Shown here: positions 42,886 through 42,898 of the stretch, piece after piece
Layout of the letters: every line of letters begins with the position of its first letter
How positions within the stretch are numbered: the first letter of the stretch is position 1
Origin: Nafulsella turpanensis ZLM-10
GTDB taxonomy: Bacteria; Bacteroidota; Bacteroidia; Cytophagales; Cyclobacteriaceae
Reading direction: 5' to 3'
Assembly (NCBI RefSeq): GCF_000346615.1
Contig: NZ_ANNU01000061.1
Coordinates: 1-42,898 of the forward strand
Length of the DNA: 42,898 nucleotides
Made by a program: the position numbers and the translations under genes
Notes under the pieces: generated by a model
What the model saw: the letters and a program-made list of their open reading frames with translations, nothing else
What the model was told of the DNA's origin: nothing
The model's database searches: none

Positions 42886-42898
42886 TTAATTGAATTAA

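Noticed and set aside
1-42898. CRISPR arrays, tRNA or rRNA genes
   Set aside because: No regularly spaced repeats and no tRNA or rRNA-like sequences were seen on either strand.

Overview
The window looks like a chromosomal segment of a Bacteroidota bacterium, most likely order Cytophagales. The evidence is a type IX secretion (T9SS) and gliding-type gene set (a protein with a gliding-associated C-terminal domain, a PorP/SprF protein and a PorE-like OmpA protein), Bacteroidota-style promoters (TAnnTTTG -7 boxes), an ECF sigma factor followed by an anti-sigma/outer-membrane-protein hybrid, and weak Shine-Dalgarno signals. No tRNA, rRNA or CRISPR array was seen.

Layout. 1-1318 is the end of a decayed IS1182-like element (transposase on the minus strand, two frameshifts, cut by the window edge). 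1319-4860 is a visibly AT-rich stretch of five small co-oriented genes: a CPBP protease, a small membrane protein, an ASCH protein, a small secreted barrel-like protein and a lipoprotein. The first three are each preceded by a copy of a related intergenic module, and a fourth weaker copy precedes the next gene, so the stretch looks like an array of mobile single-gene cassettes. From 4862 to 41499 the DNA is GC-richer and mostly ordinary chromosome: an LLM oxidoreductase, a pirin, an SLT lipoprotein, an FMN reductase broken by a stop codon, a two-gene amidohydrolase operon, a YihY/BrkB protein, a large membrane-anchored protein, a cystathionine gamma-synthase-type enzyme, an ECF sigma operon, a TetR/hydrolase operon, a DUF697 protein and a PLP decarboxylase.

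25868-28000 is a peroxide-response locus: oxyR with both redox cysteines, and yaaA. Between them an OxyR-type element and a good -7 box point rightward into about 240 bp with no convincing gene, ending in a strong terminator. This could be an OxyS-like small RNA or an orphaned promoter. 28109-36837 is a T9SS locus: a 1235-residue cell-surface protein with a type B C-terminal domain, a divergent PorP/SprF partner, a Ste24-type protease and a PorE-like protein. 36903-39614 holds minus-strand genes including a RidA-like protein lacking the usual arginine, a Nudix hydrolase, a DUF486 protein and a ceramidase-like membrane protein. A 43-residue membrane protein with a clear ribosome binding site (39901-40032) and pgk follow. 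The last 1.1 kb is again AT-rich with unrecognised genes converging on a perfect bidirectional terminator.

All assignments come from reading the sequence and recalling family motifs; no database search was run. The most useful things to check are the cassette-like array, the orphan OxyR promoter, the amidohydrolase set in which only one of three domains keeps its metal motif, and the small membrane protein with its structured leader.
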